A DNA stretch of 64,000 nt from Gordonia alkanivorans NBRC 16433 (lineage in GTDB: Bacteria; Actinomycetota; Actinomycetes; Mycobacteriales; Mycobacteriaceae). Location: positions 1-64,000 of the forward strand of contig NZ_BACI01000072.1 of NCBI RefSeq assembly GCF_000225505.1, in the 5' to 3' direction. Made by a program: the position numbers and the translations under genes. This document shows positions 47,414 to 55,767 of the stretch, one piece after another. The number at the start of each line of letters is the position of its first letter. The first letter of the stretch is position 1. The notes under the pieces were generated by a model. The model had not been told where the DNA came from and searched no databases. It was given only the letters and a program-made list of their open reading frames with translations.

Positions 47414-47439
47414 CCTTCCGGTGGTGCCGATCCGGAAGG
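47414..47439 (+). other. Hairpin in the rpmB leader
   Basis: CCTTCCGG and CCGGAAGG, perfect 8-bp stem with a 10-base loop, about 40 bases before the start codon. It may be a regulatory leader element; no known riboswitch is recognised. The rest of 47204-47480 shows no gene. Confidence 0.4.
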
Positions 47440-47480
47440 CTGACCACGAGACCATATTCATCTATCAAGGGAGTTCGACG

Positions 47481-47672
47481 ATGGCTGCCGTCTGCGACAT
47501 TTGCGGCAAGGGCCCGGGCTTCGGCAAGTCGGTGTCTCACTCGCACCGCCGTACCAACCGCCGCTGGAACCCGAACATCCAGTCTGTTCGCGTCGAGGTC
47601 GCCCCGGGCAACCGCAAGCGTAAGAACGTCTGCACCTCCTGCCTGAAGGCCGGCAAGACCGCAGCTGTCTGA
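47481..47672 (+). CDS. rpmB: 50S ribosomal protein L28, zinc-binding form
   Basis: 63-residue protein starting [15 protein letters not shown] with CxxC at 5-8 and a second CxxC (CTSC) near the C-terminus, which is the C+ zinc-ribbon version. ATG 47481 has AAGGGAG upstream. Zinc-independent paralogues are usually elsewhere under Zur. Confidence 0.96.
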   Translation: MAAVCDICGKGPGFGKSVSHSHRRTNRRWNPNIQSVRVEVAPGNRKRKNVCTSCLKAGKTAAV

Positions 47673-47717
47673 TCTCCTCCTCACCCGCATGCGGGTGACT
47701 TGGGGTTCCGAGAGCAC

Positions 47718-47761
47718 AAGACCCGATGCCACCGAGCGCAAGCTCCCCGGCGTCGGGTCTT
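47718..47761 (+). terminator. Terminator after rpmB
   Basis: AAGACCCGATGCC pairs with GGCGTCGGGTCTT (13 pairs, one U-G) and is followed by TTTGG. A perfect 18-base palindrome (TCACCCGCATGCGGGTGA) lies just before it at about 47681. Confidence 0.7.
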
Positions 47762-47788
47762 TGGTGTGCGCGGGATAATGTTTCGCGC

Positions 47789-48616
47789 ATGACCTCCACG
47801 CAATCCCCCGCCACCGACACCACCCAGCCCGACGCCCCGGCTCTCGTCAGTGAGGCCAACGGCGTCCTGACGATCGCGGTATCGGCTGCGGGCGCGGGCA
47901 ACTCCCTCGACGACGGCGGGATCGCCGCCGGCACCCAGGCGCTGCGCGAGGTGGCACGTGGCCGTCGTGACGTGGGCGCGGTGCTGCTCGTCGGTCCGGG
48001 CAAGAACTTCTGTGCAGGCGGCAACGTGCGCGCTTTCGCCGCCGCCGACGATCGCCCCACCTACCTGCGCCTGATCGCCGACAACTTCCATGCCTTCGTG
48101 ACGGCCCTGTACGAGGCCGATATCCCGGTCGTCGCCGCCGCGAAGGGCTGGTCGGCCGGAGCCGGCATGTCGCTGGTCCTGCACGCCGACGTCGCGATCG
48201 GCGGCACCTCGTCCAAGCTGCGTCCCGCGTACCGCGGCATCGGCCTCACCCCCGACGGCGGACTCACCTGGACCCTCCCCCGTGCGGTCGGCGCGGCCCG
48301 GGCCCGCCAGATCATCCTCACCGACCGGGTTCTTTCCGCCGACGACGCGCTGAACTGGGGCATCTTCTCCGAGGTCGTCGCCGACGAGGACGTCGAGGCC
48401 GTGGCGCGCGCCAACGCCGAGAAGATCGCCGCCGGGCCGCGCTCCGCCGACTCCGGCACCAAGCACCTGCTCTCGGTCTCGTCGGAGAACTCGCTCATCG
48501 AGCAGCTCGCCCTCGAGGGTCGCTCCATCTCCGAGCGGTCGGGGCTGGCCGAAGGCATCGAAGGGGTCGACGCGTTCGTGGGCAAGCGCGCGCCGGAGTT
48601 CGGCAAGAGTCGCTGA
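47789..48616 (+). CDS. Enoyl-CoA hydratase/isomerase family protein
   Basis: 275-residue crotonase-fold protein. The oxyanion hole region is in KNFCAGGNVRAFA and SAGAGMSLVLHADVAI. The usual catalytic Glu pair is not clearly kept, which leaves the specific reaction open. The GATAAT hexamer at 47774-47779 lies only nine bases before ATG 47789, suggesting a near-leaderless transcript. A strong hairpin follows the stop. Confidence 0.88.
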   Translation: MTSTQSPATDTTQPDAPALVSEANGVLTIAVSAAGAGNSLDDGGIAAGTQALREVARGRRDVGAVLLVGPGKNFCAGGNVRAFAAADDRPTYLRLIADNFHAFVTALYEADIPVVAAAKGWSAGAGMSLVLHADVAIGGTSSKLRPAYRGIGLTPDGGLTWTLPRAVGAARARQIILTDRVLSADDALNWGIFSEVVADEDVEAVARANAEKIAAGPRSADSGTKHLLSVSSENSLIEQLALEGRSISERSGLAEGIEGVDAFVGKRAPEFGKSR

Positions 48617-48638
48617 CTCTCATCGCTGCAAGCGAGCC

Positions 48639-48677
48639 TCGACGGGCCTGGTGAGTCGCTCTCACCAGGCCCGTCGA
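48639..48677. terminator. Bidirectional terminator between the hydratase and ung genes
   Basis: Perfect 17-bp inverted repeat (TCGACGGGCCTGGTGAG) with a 5-base loop TCGCT, lying between two convergent genes. Confidence 0.8.
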
Positions 48678-48717
48678 CGCTCACCGCTATCGCTCCTCGC
48701 ACCTCGGGGAGCCCAGA

Positions 48718-49401
48718 TCAGGGCAGTCGCCAGTCCACCGGGTCGGCGCCGAGGTCGGCGAGTTCTTCGTTGGCCCGGCTGAACGGGCGCGACCCGAAGA
48801 AGCCGCGCGATGCGGACAGCGGTGACGGGTGTGCGGAGACGATGGTCGGGACGTCCGGCAACCACTCCTGCAGCGAGGCGGCGTCCTTGCCCCACAGGAT
48901 CGCGACGAGCGGTTCGTCGCGGTCGACGAGTGCCTTGATCGCGCATTCGGTGACCGTCTCCCAGCCCTTCTTGCGATGAGACGCGGGCTCCCCCGGCGCG
49001 ACCGTCAGGACGCGGTTCAGCAACAACACTCCGTTGTCCGCCCACGGGGTGAGGTCACCGTTGCTCGGCATCGGATATCCGAGATCCGAGCAGTACTCGG
49101 TGTAGATGTTGGCCAGCGACCGCGGGATCGGACGTACGTCGGGGGCCACGGAGAAGCTCAGTCCGACAGCATGTCCCGGAGTCGGGTACGGGTCCTGCCC
49201 GACGATGAGCACGCGCACGTCGTCGATCGGCCGGGTGAACGCCCGCAGGATGTGTTGCCCGGCGGGCAGATAGCGGCGTCCCTCGGCGATCTCGTTGCGC
49301 AGGAACTGGCCCATCTCGGTGATGATCGGCTCGACCGGGGCGAGGGCCTCGGCCCAGCCGGGGTCGATGATCTCGGCGAGCGGTTTGGTCGGTGCGGTCA
49401 C
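48718..49401 (-). CDS. ung: Uracil-DNA glycosylase
   Basis: 227-residue family 1 enzyme with the water-activating loop [22 protein letters not shown] and the leucine-type intercalation loop [13 protein letters not shown]. It removes uracil from DNA. It lies downstream of the gamma-carbonic anhydrase gene, with a 40-base gap. Confidence 0.96.
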   Translation of the reverse strand: MTAPTKPLAEIIDPGWAEALAPVEPIITEMGQFLRNEIAEGRRYLPAGQHILRAFTRPIDDVRVLIVGQDPYPTPGHAVGLSFSVAPDVRPIPRSLANIYTEYCSDLGYPMPSNGDLTPWADNGVLLLNRVLTVAPGEPASHRKKGWETVTECAIKALVDRDEPLVAILWGKDAASLQEWLPDVPTIVSAHPSPLSASRGFFGSRPFSRANEELADLGADPVDWRLP

Positions 49402-49441
49402 TCCGGTCTCCCCATCGGTCCCATCGGTGCGGTCATTCGTG

Positions 49442-49963
49442 TCAGTCGAGTCGCCGCAGCGACTTGCGGTAGTACTGGGCGTTCTGGAAGTACATGTCGC
49501 TGTTGAGGTCGGTGTGTCCGTCGGGGACCTCGTAGTTCTCGCGCAGGCGGGCGGGCACGCCGAGCGCCATGCGGCGCGGCGGCACGTCGAACTTGAACGG
49601 GACGACGGCGCCGGCTCCGACGATCGCTCCGTTGCCGACCGTCGAACCGTTGAGGACCACCGAGCCGGAGGCGATGAGGCAGTCGTCGCCGATGGTCGCG
49701 CCCTCGATGTGCGCGTTGTGTCCGACGACGCAGCGGGCGCCGATCACGGTCGGTTCGAAGACGGTGCAGTGGATGACCGTGCCGTCCTGGATGTTGCTGC
49801 GCTCACCGATGGTGATGGTGCCGTAGTCGCCGCGCAGGACGGCGCCGGGCCATACCGAGACGCCGTCACCCAGAGTGACGGCTCCGATCACCACCGCATC
49901 GGGATGGACATAGGTGTCGTTGCCCAGAACGGGCTCGCGGTCGTCGAGTGCGTAGATCGCCAT
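49442..49963 (-). CDS. Gamma-carbonic anhydrase family protein
   Basis: 173-residue left-handed beta-helix of hexapeptide repeats. His ligands are seen in [10 protein letters not shown] and [12 protein letters not shown]. Activity as carbonic anhydrase is possible but many relatives are inactive or have other roles. A likely ATG at 49963 opens the frame. Confidence 0.88.
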   Translation of the reverse strand: MAIYALDDREPVLGNDTYVHPDAVVIGAVTLGDGVSVWPGAVLRGDYGTITIGERSNIQDGTVIHCTVFEPTVIGARCVVGHNAHIEGATIGDDCLIASGSVVLNGSTVGNGAIVGAGAVVPFKFDVPPRRMALGVPARLRENYEVPDGHTDLNSDMYFQNAQYYRKSLRRLD

Positions 49964-50013
49964 ACGGAGACTCTAGCCACGTACGGACAGCGGTCCGTGC
50001 CCGCCCGCGCCGG

Positions 50014-51375
50014 TCACACGCTCCAGGCCAGCCGGAACCGTTCGGTGAGTGCTTCGGGGGTGTGATCGGGGATGTGGGTGACCTCGTACCGGCGGACCGC
50101 CACGAGCGCATCGACCGCCGGGTCGCCCAGGATCCCGCGCAGCAGCGGCGACACGTCCATCCGGTCGACGACCTCGCTCTGGTCGGTGGAGAGCAGTGTT
50201 CGTTCCCCGGCTGCACGGGTGCGCGGGTCGACGCCGACCTCGGGCGGCAGGGTGGCCTTCCGCTCGATTCCGGCCGCCGCCGCGCCCAGGATGGCGGCGG
50301 TGGCGAAGTAGACGTTCGCCGACGGGTCGGCGATCTTCACCTCGACGTTGGCACCCCGTCCCCTGACGTCCGATGTATCTCGCCGGGCATCAGCGGCACT
50401 CGCGTCTGCCGAGTCCGCACGGACCAGGCGCACCGCCGCTTCGCGGTTCTCCACGCCCCAACAGACGTGCGCGCCGGCCCACTGACCGGGCAGCATGCGC
50501 AAGCCTGACACCACCGATCCGCACAGCACACCCTGTAGTTCGAGGAGCGCGTCGACGATGCCTGCGACCGCGTGGGCACCGTCTGGCGTCATCCCGGCGA
50601 CGCCGGTTCCGCCCGAGAACAGGGGCCGATCTCCACGGTGTAACGAGACATGTTGATGAGCACCGCATCCGGCTTCGTCGACGAAGGGTTTCGGGGAAAA
50701 GCCGGCGCGCAGACCGTGTTTGCGGGCAAGGCGACCGATGATGAGCCGCGTGAGTACCAGCCGGTCGGCGGCGGTGATGGGGTCCGCCGGCCCCAGAGAA
50801 ACCTCGAACTGCCAACGCGCATGCTCCGGATGCAGCTGTTCGACCGTGATACCCGCGGCACGACACGAGACGAGGACGTCCCGCACGAACTCCTCGTACT
50901 CCAGCAGCCCGACCGCGCCATACGGGGTCCACGGAGCGGACGGCAGCGGCGATCCGTCCGCAGCCAGGAGAACGAACTCGAGTTCGTGGCCGACCATGGC
51001 GTGCAGGCCGGCATCCGCCAGTTCCGCGACGACGCGACGCAGGGTGCCACGGGCGCACTGCGGCACCGGATCCCCGGCGAGGCCGAAGAACTCGCCGGGC
51101 GCCCAGCTCAGCGTCGGGTCCACCTCCACCCGCGCGCCGAGATCGATCCGGATGCGCTGGTCCCCCACCACCCCGACCTCGTCACTGAACGCGATTCCGG
51201 TCTGGTCGATCGCGAAGGCATGCCACGACGGACTGGCGCCGAGCCCCACCGACGCGAACACCGGGACGCGTTCCGGGGTGACCGTCTTCGCCAGCGTCAG
51301 TCCGGCCGGGTTGACGACGGTCGCGAGGAGGATCGACGACGATGAGTCGCCGGCGGAATCGGATCGCGAGTCCAT
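50014..51375 (-). CDS. Glutamine-synthetase-family protein
   Basis: Protein of 453 residues from ATG 51375 (472 from GTG 51432). It keeps the GS core: HELEFVLLAADG, the ATP/glutamate loop GCGAHQHVSLH and ANVYFATAAILGA. Compared with true GlnA the His loop is altered (GCGAHQH rather than the usual GSGMHVHQS). It is probably not the housekeeping enzyme; it may ligate glutamate to an amine or act as a GS-like regulatory protein. It is next to thiL with a 1-base gap if the longer start is used. Confidence 0.82.
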   Translation of the reverse strand: MDSRSDSAGDSSSSILLATVVNPAGLTLAKTVTPERVPVFASVGLGASPSWHAFAIDQTGIAFSDEVGVVGDQRIRIDLGARVEVDPTLSWAPGEFFGLAGDPVPQCARGTLRRVVAELADAGLHAMVGHELEFVLLAADGSPLPSAPWTPYGAVGLLEYEEFVRDVLVSCRAAGITVEQLHPEHARWQFEVSLGPADPITAADRLVLTRLIIGRLARKHGLRAGFSPKPFVDEAGCGAHQHVSLHRGDRPLFSGGTGVAGMTPDGAHAVAGIVDALLELQGVLCGSVVSGLRMLPGQWAGAHVCWGVENREAAVRLVRADSADASAADARRDTSDVRGRGANVEVKIADPSANVYFATAAILGAAAAGIERKATLPPEVGVDPRTRAAGERTLLSTDQSEVVDRMDVSPLLRGILGDPAVDALVAVRRYEVTHIPDHTPEALTERFRLAWSV

Positions 51376-51433
51376 GTCCACAGTGTCGTGGAGCGCGGCG
51401 GTTCCGGTGGCGGAACCGTACGGATTCGGCACA

Positions 51434-52600
51434 TCATCCGCGCGGCTCGGCGAACGACTGCCACCCGTGCAGGTCCGGTCCGTCGGGTCCGCCGACGCGC
51501 CGGCCGTCGACCCACACCTCCGGGGTCGTCGACGTGGCCTCGCGGACCGACCCGATCACGGTCCAACTGTCGGGCACGGACGCGGCGTCGAAGGCCGCGA
51601 GCAGGTGGTGATCCTCGCCACCCGTCAGAACCCATTCGTCCACTTCCGCTCCGAGTTCCGTTGCCAGGCGGGCCAGATCGGGTCGTCGCGGCACCGCGGC
51701 GACCTCGACGGCCATCGCCACCTGCGCGGCCCGCGACATGGTGATCAGTTCTTCGACGAGACCGTCGGAGATGTCGGTCATCGCATGCGCTCCGGCAGCG
51801 GCCGCGACGGGACCCTGACTCAGATCAGGCATCGGAACACGATGCAGAGCAACCACTTCCGTCCACTGCGCATCGTCGACGCCGGGCGTCGACAGCACCG
51901 CGAGCCCGGCGGCGCTCGCACCCAGGGGACCGCTCACGGCGAGCACGTCGCCAGGACGGGCACCGCCCAACGACACCGGCCGTCGACCTTCGAGCGCCCC
52001 GACCGCGGTGACGCTCACGACCACCTGCTCCGCCGCCACCAGGTCCCCGCCGAGAACTCGTGCGCCCAGCGCATGTGCGGCGCCGACGACACCGTCGTTG
52101 AGGTCGAGGATGACGCCCACTCGAGTCGCAGCCGGGCAGGCGATGGACACCACCAGCCCTGTCGTCCGACCACCCATCGCGGCGACGTCGGCCGAACTCT
52201 GGACCACCGCCCGCGCCCCGATCTGCTGCGGCGTCGACCAGTCGAACCGGAAATGCAGTCCCTCGACCACCGTGTCGGTGCTGATGACCGCCGACCCGCC
52301 GATGTCGAGGACGGCCGCGTCGTCGCCCGAGCCGATCACGATGTCGTCAACGGGCCCGGCCGCGGTCGCTGCCGCGGTGAGTGCGGCGATCACCGCCCGC
52401 TCGCCGATCTCCCCGACGGAGTCGGACCTGTCGATACGGACGGAGTCGGACCTGTCGATACGGACGGAGTCGGACCTGTCGATACCGACGGAGTCGGACC
52501 TGTCCATACCGACGGAGTCGGGGCCGTCTGAGCCGCCGCTGTCGGACCTGTCCATACCGACGTTGTCGGGGCCGTTGGTACCGACTTCCTCGGGGGTCAC
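51434..52600 (-). CDS. thiL: Thiamine-monophosphate kinase with repetitive N-terminal extension
   Basis: Makes thiamine diphosphate from thiamine monophosphate. The 388-residue product has the core from VGEIGERAVI onward: GSGDDAAVLDIG, TDTVVEGLHF, ADVAAMGG and TDISDGL. Typical ThiL is 310-330 residues; here about 60 N-terminal residues are built of an eight-residue repeat (DRSDSV with variable ends) encoded by the 24-bp repeat at 52415-52582. GTG 52600 is the most upstream sensible start. If a start downstream of the repeat is used instead, the repeat would be untranslated leader. Confidence 0.9.
   Translation of the reverse strand: MTPEEVGTNGPDNVGMDRSDSGGSDGPDSVGMDRSDSVGIDRSDSVRIDRSDSVRIDRSDSVGEIGERAVIAALTAAATAAGPVDDIVIGSGDDAAVLDIGGSAVISTDTVVEGLHFRFDWSTPQQIGARAVVQSSADVAAMGGRTTGLVVSIACPAATRVGVILDLNDGVVGAAHALGARVLGGDLVAAEQVVVSVTAVGALEGRRPVSLGGARPGDVLAVSGPLGASAAGLAVLSTPGVDDAQWTEVVALHRVPMPDLSQGPVAAAAGAHAMTDISDGLVEELITMSRAAQVAMAVEVAAVPRRPDLARLATELGAEVDEWVLTGGEDHHLLAAFDAASVPDSWTVIGSVREATSTTPEVWVDGRRVGGPDGPDLHGWQSFAEPRG
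52415..52582. repeat. Seven-unit 24-bp tandem repeat in the 5' end of thiL
   Basis: Units begin at 52415, 52439, 52463, 52487, 52511, 52535 and 52559. The first four are nearly identical (GACGGAGTCGGACCTGTCGA + TACG/TACC), the last three diverge. Twenty-four bases keep the frame, so copy number can change without a frameshift. It reads as G/R-I/M-D-R-S-D-S-V on the minus strand. Confidence 0.9.
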
Positions 52601-52776
52601 TTGTCGGGTCTCACTCTCGTCGGGTCCGCTTTGAGTCGCGCGCGAGCGGGTTTGTCGGTGACAATGTGTGCCACAGTGTATTGGGCTCACGGCGAACGGT
52701 GTTCGCCGCGCAGCACCCATTGCCGCCGGATTCGACAGCCCGTGTCGGCGATGGGGCACGAACGGAGAGGATGTCC

Positions 52777-53064
52777 GTGGTTCAGGCATACATACTGATC
52801 CAGACCGAGGTCGGTAGAGCCGCCCTGGCGGCGGCGACGATCGCCGAGATCTCGGGGGTCGCCTCATCCGAAGAGGTCAGCGGACCCTATGACGTGATCG
52901 TCCGGGTGGATGCCGCCGATGCGACGCAACTCACCGAGAATGTGGTTCCTCAGATCCAGAAGGTCGACGGGATCACCCGCACCCTGACCTGCTCGGTGGT
53001 CGGCAACACCCGCGGGTCACGGTTCCCCGGTCCCGGCGTCGGCGCAGACGTGCACGGCTCCTAA
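52777..53064 (+). CDS. Lrp/AsnC ligand-binding (RAM) domain protein without HTH
   Basis: 95-residue protein made of just the AsnC C-terminal domain (VQAYILIQTEVGRAA ... ISGPYDVIVRVD-like segment). Such stand-alone domains may bind amino acids and modulate full-length Lrp proteins. I choose GTG 52777 because GGAGAGG (52764-52770) is correctly spaced from it; ATG 52771 abuts that site. The position next to thiL is conserved. Confidence 0.88.
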   Translation: MVQAYILIQTEVGRAALAAATIAEISGVASSEEVSGPYDVIVRVDAADATQLTENVVPQIQKVDGITRTLTCSVVGNTRGSRFPGPGVGADVHGS

Positions 53065-53073
53065 TGTGGTGGC

Positions 53074-53712
53074 GTGACGTCAGCAGGTTCGGATGACACC
53101 CCGCAGGATCCCGTGGACGACCCGGTCGCCGGTGACCCGGCCCGTGGCGACGACGCCACAGCCACCGAGGACCCCGTCGCCGACGAGCGCTACGGCACCG
53201 ACTCCCGGCTGAGTCCTGCGCTCATCGCGACCCTCGTCGCCATCCCCATCATGGTGATCGCGGGATTCATAGCGTTCGCCGCGCTGCGCCCCGACACAGT
53301 GAATCCCGTCGAGTCCTATGCCGCGGACGGCAGCGCATCAGCGGACTGCACGCGACTGCTCGAGGCGGTGCCGCAGACGTTCGAGGGATTCGGCAGCAAG
53401 GAGATCTCCGGGGACCGCGCAACCTGGCCCGCGGAGGGGTCCGGCGACGATCTGACGCTCCGCTGCGGTGTGACCCGTCCGGCGGAACTGTCCCCGACGA
53501 GCAACCTCCAGGAGATCCACGCCGCGGGCCAGGCCGGTGTGCAGTGGTTCATCACCGACACCGTCGACGGCTCCGGCCAGGCCTACGTATGCGTCGACCA
53601 CCGTCCCTACGTCGCGCTGTGGGTTCCGTCGAATGCCGGGAACGGTCCGATCACCGACATCTCGGGTTTCATCGACCAGACACTCGAACGCGGCCCACTC
53701 GACTTCGGCTGA
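53074..53712 (+). CDS. DUF3515 membrane-anchored protein
   Basis: 212-residue protein with an acidic N-terminus (~48 residues), one span (IATLVAIPIMVIAGFIAFAAL) and an extracytoplasmic domain with three cysteines (SADCTRLL, TLRCGVTRP, YVCVDHRP). Matches the actinobacterial DUF3515 family (Rv2980 position). Unknown role, presumably envelope. The start is GTG 53074. Confidence 0.85.
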   Translation: MTSAGSDDTPQDPVDDPVAGDPARGDDATATEDPVADERYGTDSRLSPALIATLVAIPIMVIAGFIAFAALRPDTVNPVESYAADGSASADCTRLLEAVPQTFEGFGSKEISGDRATWPAEGSGDDLTLRCGVTRPAELSPTSNLQEIHAAGQAGVQWFITDTVDGSGQAYVCVDHRPYVALWVPSNAGNGPITDISGFIDQTLERGPLDFG

Positions 53713-53748
53713 CCTGCCGCCGGATTCCGCGGGTCGGCTCCGCCGGGC

Positions 53749-54756
53749 TCAGTCCCGGTAGATCTCCGGCTTGGCACTGCGGCCGAGCAGTGAGTTGATG
53801 GCGTCGGCGACCGACTGCCCGTCGTGGCACACCTTGTGCACCGCGTCCGTGAGCGGCATCGGGACCTGATGCTTCTCGGCGAGCGCGCGTACCGACGAAC
53901 ACGACTTCACGCCCTCCGCGACCTGCCCGTTGGTGGCCGCCTGCGCCTCGGCCATCGTCGCCCCTTCGCCCAGCCGCGCACCGAAGCTCCGGTTCCGCGA
54001 CAGCGGGGACGAGCAGGTTGCGACCAGGTCGCCCACACCCGCGAGTCCGGCGAGGGTCTCGATTTCTGCGCCGACGGCAACGCCCAGGCGGATGGTCTCG
54101 GCGAGACCGCGGGTGATGATCGTGGCGAGCGTGTTCTGGCCGAATCCGACGCCGCTGGCGATACCGCACGCGAGGGCGATCACGTTCTTCGCCGAGCCGC
54201 CGATCTCGCATCCGATGACGTCGGTGTTGGTGTAGGGGCGGAAGTAGCGCGTGCTGAAAGCACTCTGCAGGGTGACCGCGCGTGATTCGTCGGTGCAGGC
54301 GATCACGGTCGCCGCGGGCTGCCCTTCGGCGACCTCGTGCGCGAGGTTGGGTCCGGTGAGCACCGCGATCCGGTCGTCGGCCACTCCGGTGACCTCGGCG
54401 ATGACCTCGCTCATCCGCAGCAGCGTGCTGGTCTCGATGCCTTTGGCGAGCGACACCAGCGACGCATCGGAGCCGATGTGCGGAGTCCACTGCTTGAGAT
54501 TCTCCCGCAGTGACTGCGACGGCACCCCGCAGACAACGATGTCGGCGCCGCTCAGGGCCGCCACCGGGTCGCTGGTCGCAGTGAGTTCTCCGGGCAGCGT
54601 GATGTCCGACAGATAGTTCGGATTGACGTGTTCGGAGTTGATCGCATCGGCCAGTTCCGGGCGTCGAGCCCAGATGACCGTCTCGGTCCCCGCGTCGACG
54701 AGAACCTTCGCCACCGCCGTACCCCAGGAACCAGCACCCATGACCGCCGCGCGCAC
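53749..54756 (-). CDS. gpsA: NAD(P)H-dependent glycerol-3-phosphate dehydrogenase
   Basis: Supplies sn-glycerol-3-phosphate for phospholipids. The 335-residue protein has the NAD motif GAGSWGTA, the [15 protein letters not shown] region with the catalytic Lys and a C-terminal helical domain. GTG 54756 is preceded by AGGAGG at the right distance, so I prefer it to the in-frame start at 54786. In many mycobacteria ddl lies next to this gene, but here it does not. Confidence 0.95.
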   Translation of the reverse strand: MRAAVMGAGSWGTAVAKVLVDAGTETVIWARRPELADAINSEHVNPNYLSDITLPGELTATSDPVAALSGADIVVCGVPSQSLRENLKQWTPHIGSDASLVSLAKGIETSTLLRMSEVIAEVTGVADDRIAVLTGPNLAHEVAEGQPAATVIACTDESRAVTLQSAFSTRYFRPYTNTDVIGCEIGGSAKNVIALACGIASGVGFGQNTLATIITRGLAETIRLGVAVGAEIETLAGLAGVGDLVATCSSPLSRNRSFGARLGEGATMAEAQAATNGQVAEGVKSCSSVRALAEKHQVPMPLTDAVHKVCHDGQSVADAINSLLGRSAKPEIYRD

Positions 54757-54842
54757 CGCACTCCTCCTGCCCCGTGTCCGTTTCACCGGACCGAACGACT
54801 ACCTGCCCACCCTAATGCCAGTCCACTTCTGACCGACCCGGA

Positions 54843-55631
54843 ATGTCACCCACGGTCCCGTGGTGGACCATGATGGTCAGCATGGACCACAGCGCCGTCG
54901 ACATGAGCGTCGACCTCAGCGCCGCCTCGGGGAGCCCCGCGGCCGGCGGGGCGACGGTCGCGGCCGTGCTGGCGGTCAAGAGTCTGCATCGCGCGAAGTC
55001 GAGGCTGGCGGCCACGCTGGCGTCGGCCTTCGGCCACGACGATCCGACGACCCGCGGCTGGCTGGTCCTGGCGATGTTCCTCGACACGGTCGAGGCGCTG
55101 CGCGGTGCCGGCGTCTCGAGGGTGGTGGTCGTCAGTCCCGACGACGACGTGCTCGCCGCCGCGCAACGCGCCGGTACCCATGGGCTGCCCGAGGTGGTCT
55201 CCCCGCCCGCAGGCCCGGGACTCAACGTCGCCTTCGGTCACGGTGCACGGTGGGCGCGGGAGACGTGGCCGGATTCGACGCGGGTCGTGTTCGTCCAGGC
55301 CGATCTGCCCGCTGCCACCAGCGACTCGATGCGCGAGGTTCTGCAGGAGGCGCCGGCCCACCGACTCAGCTTCCTCACCGACCGCGACGGGACCGGCACC
55401 GTTCTGCTGCACGGCACCTTCACCCCCGACGACCCCGGCGCGCTCGACGACGCACCGCGTTTCGGCCCGGGATCGGCGGCTGCGCACCGAGCCGCCGGCG
55501 CCGTCGAACTCGACCCCGCGCACACGCGGTGGACCGATCTGCGTACGGACGTCGACACCGCAACCGATCTCGACGCCGCACGCGCACTCGGCCTCGGCCC
55601 CCACACCGCCGACGCTCTGCGTCGTCTGTGA
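54843..55631 (+). CDS. fbiD: Phosphoenolpyruvate/2-phospholactate guanylyltransferase
   Basis: GT-A-like nucleotidyltransferase (262 residues) for coenzyme F420 synthesis. It has the LAVKSLHRAKSRLA start motif, FVQADLPAA metal-binding Asp block and GTGTVLLHG. In mycobacteria the enzyme uses phosphoenolpyruvate. The N-terminal ~40 residues (MSPTVPWWTMMVSMDHSA) are not conserved, so ATG 54873 or 54882 may be true starts. F420 use is in line with the split-barrel protein at 62.8 kb. Confidence 0.88.
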   Translation: MSPTVPWWTMMVSMDHSAVDMSVDLSAASGSPAAGGATVAAVLAVKSLHRAKSRLAATLASAFGHDDPTTRGWLVLAMFLDTVEALRGAGVSRVVVVSPDDDVLAAAQRAGTHGLPEVVSPPAGPGLNVAFGHGARWARETWPDSTRVVFVQADLPAATSDSMREVLQEAPAHRLSFLTDRDGTGTVLLHGTFTPDDPGALDDAPRFGPGSAAAHRAAGAVELDPAHTRWTDLRTDVDTATDLDAARALGLGPHTADALRRL

Positions 55632-55767
55632 CGATCGGTCCGCGTCACGTCTGAGGGTGCGCGACTTCGCCTGTCGCACCGTGCCGATTCGGACATCGTG
55701 CCGCCGACGGTGAGGTTCCGGCCTCCGACCCATCCCAAGCGCGGTGAGTTTGAGCCATGATTGACGG

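Noticed and set aside
47673..47788. Riboswitch before the enoyl-CoA hydratase gene
   Set aside because: The hairpin here is best explained as the rpmB terminator; the hydratase -10 lies after it.
52415..52582. CRISPR array
   Set aside because: Regular 24-bp units abut each other without spacers and stay in frame with thiL; this is a tandem repeat.
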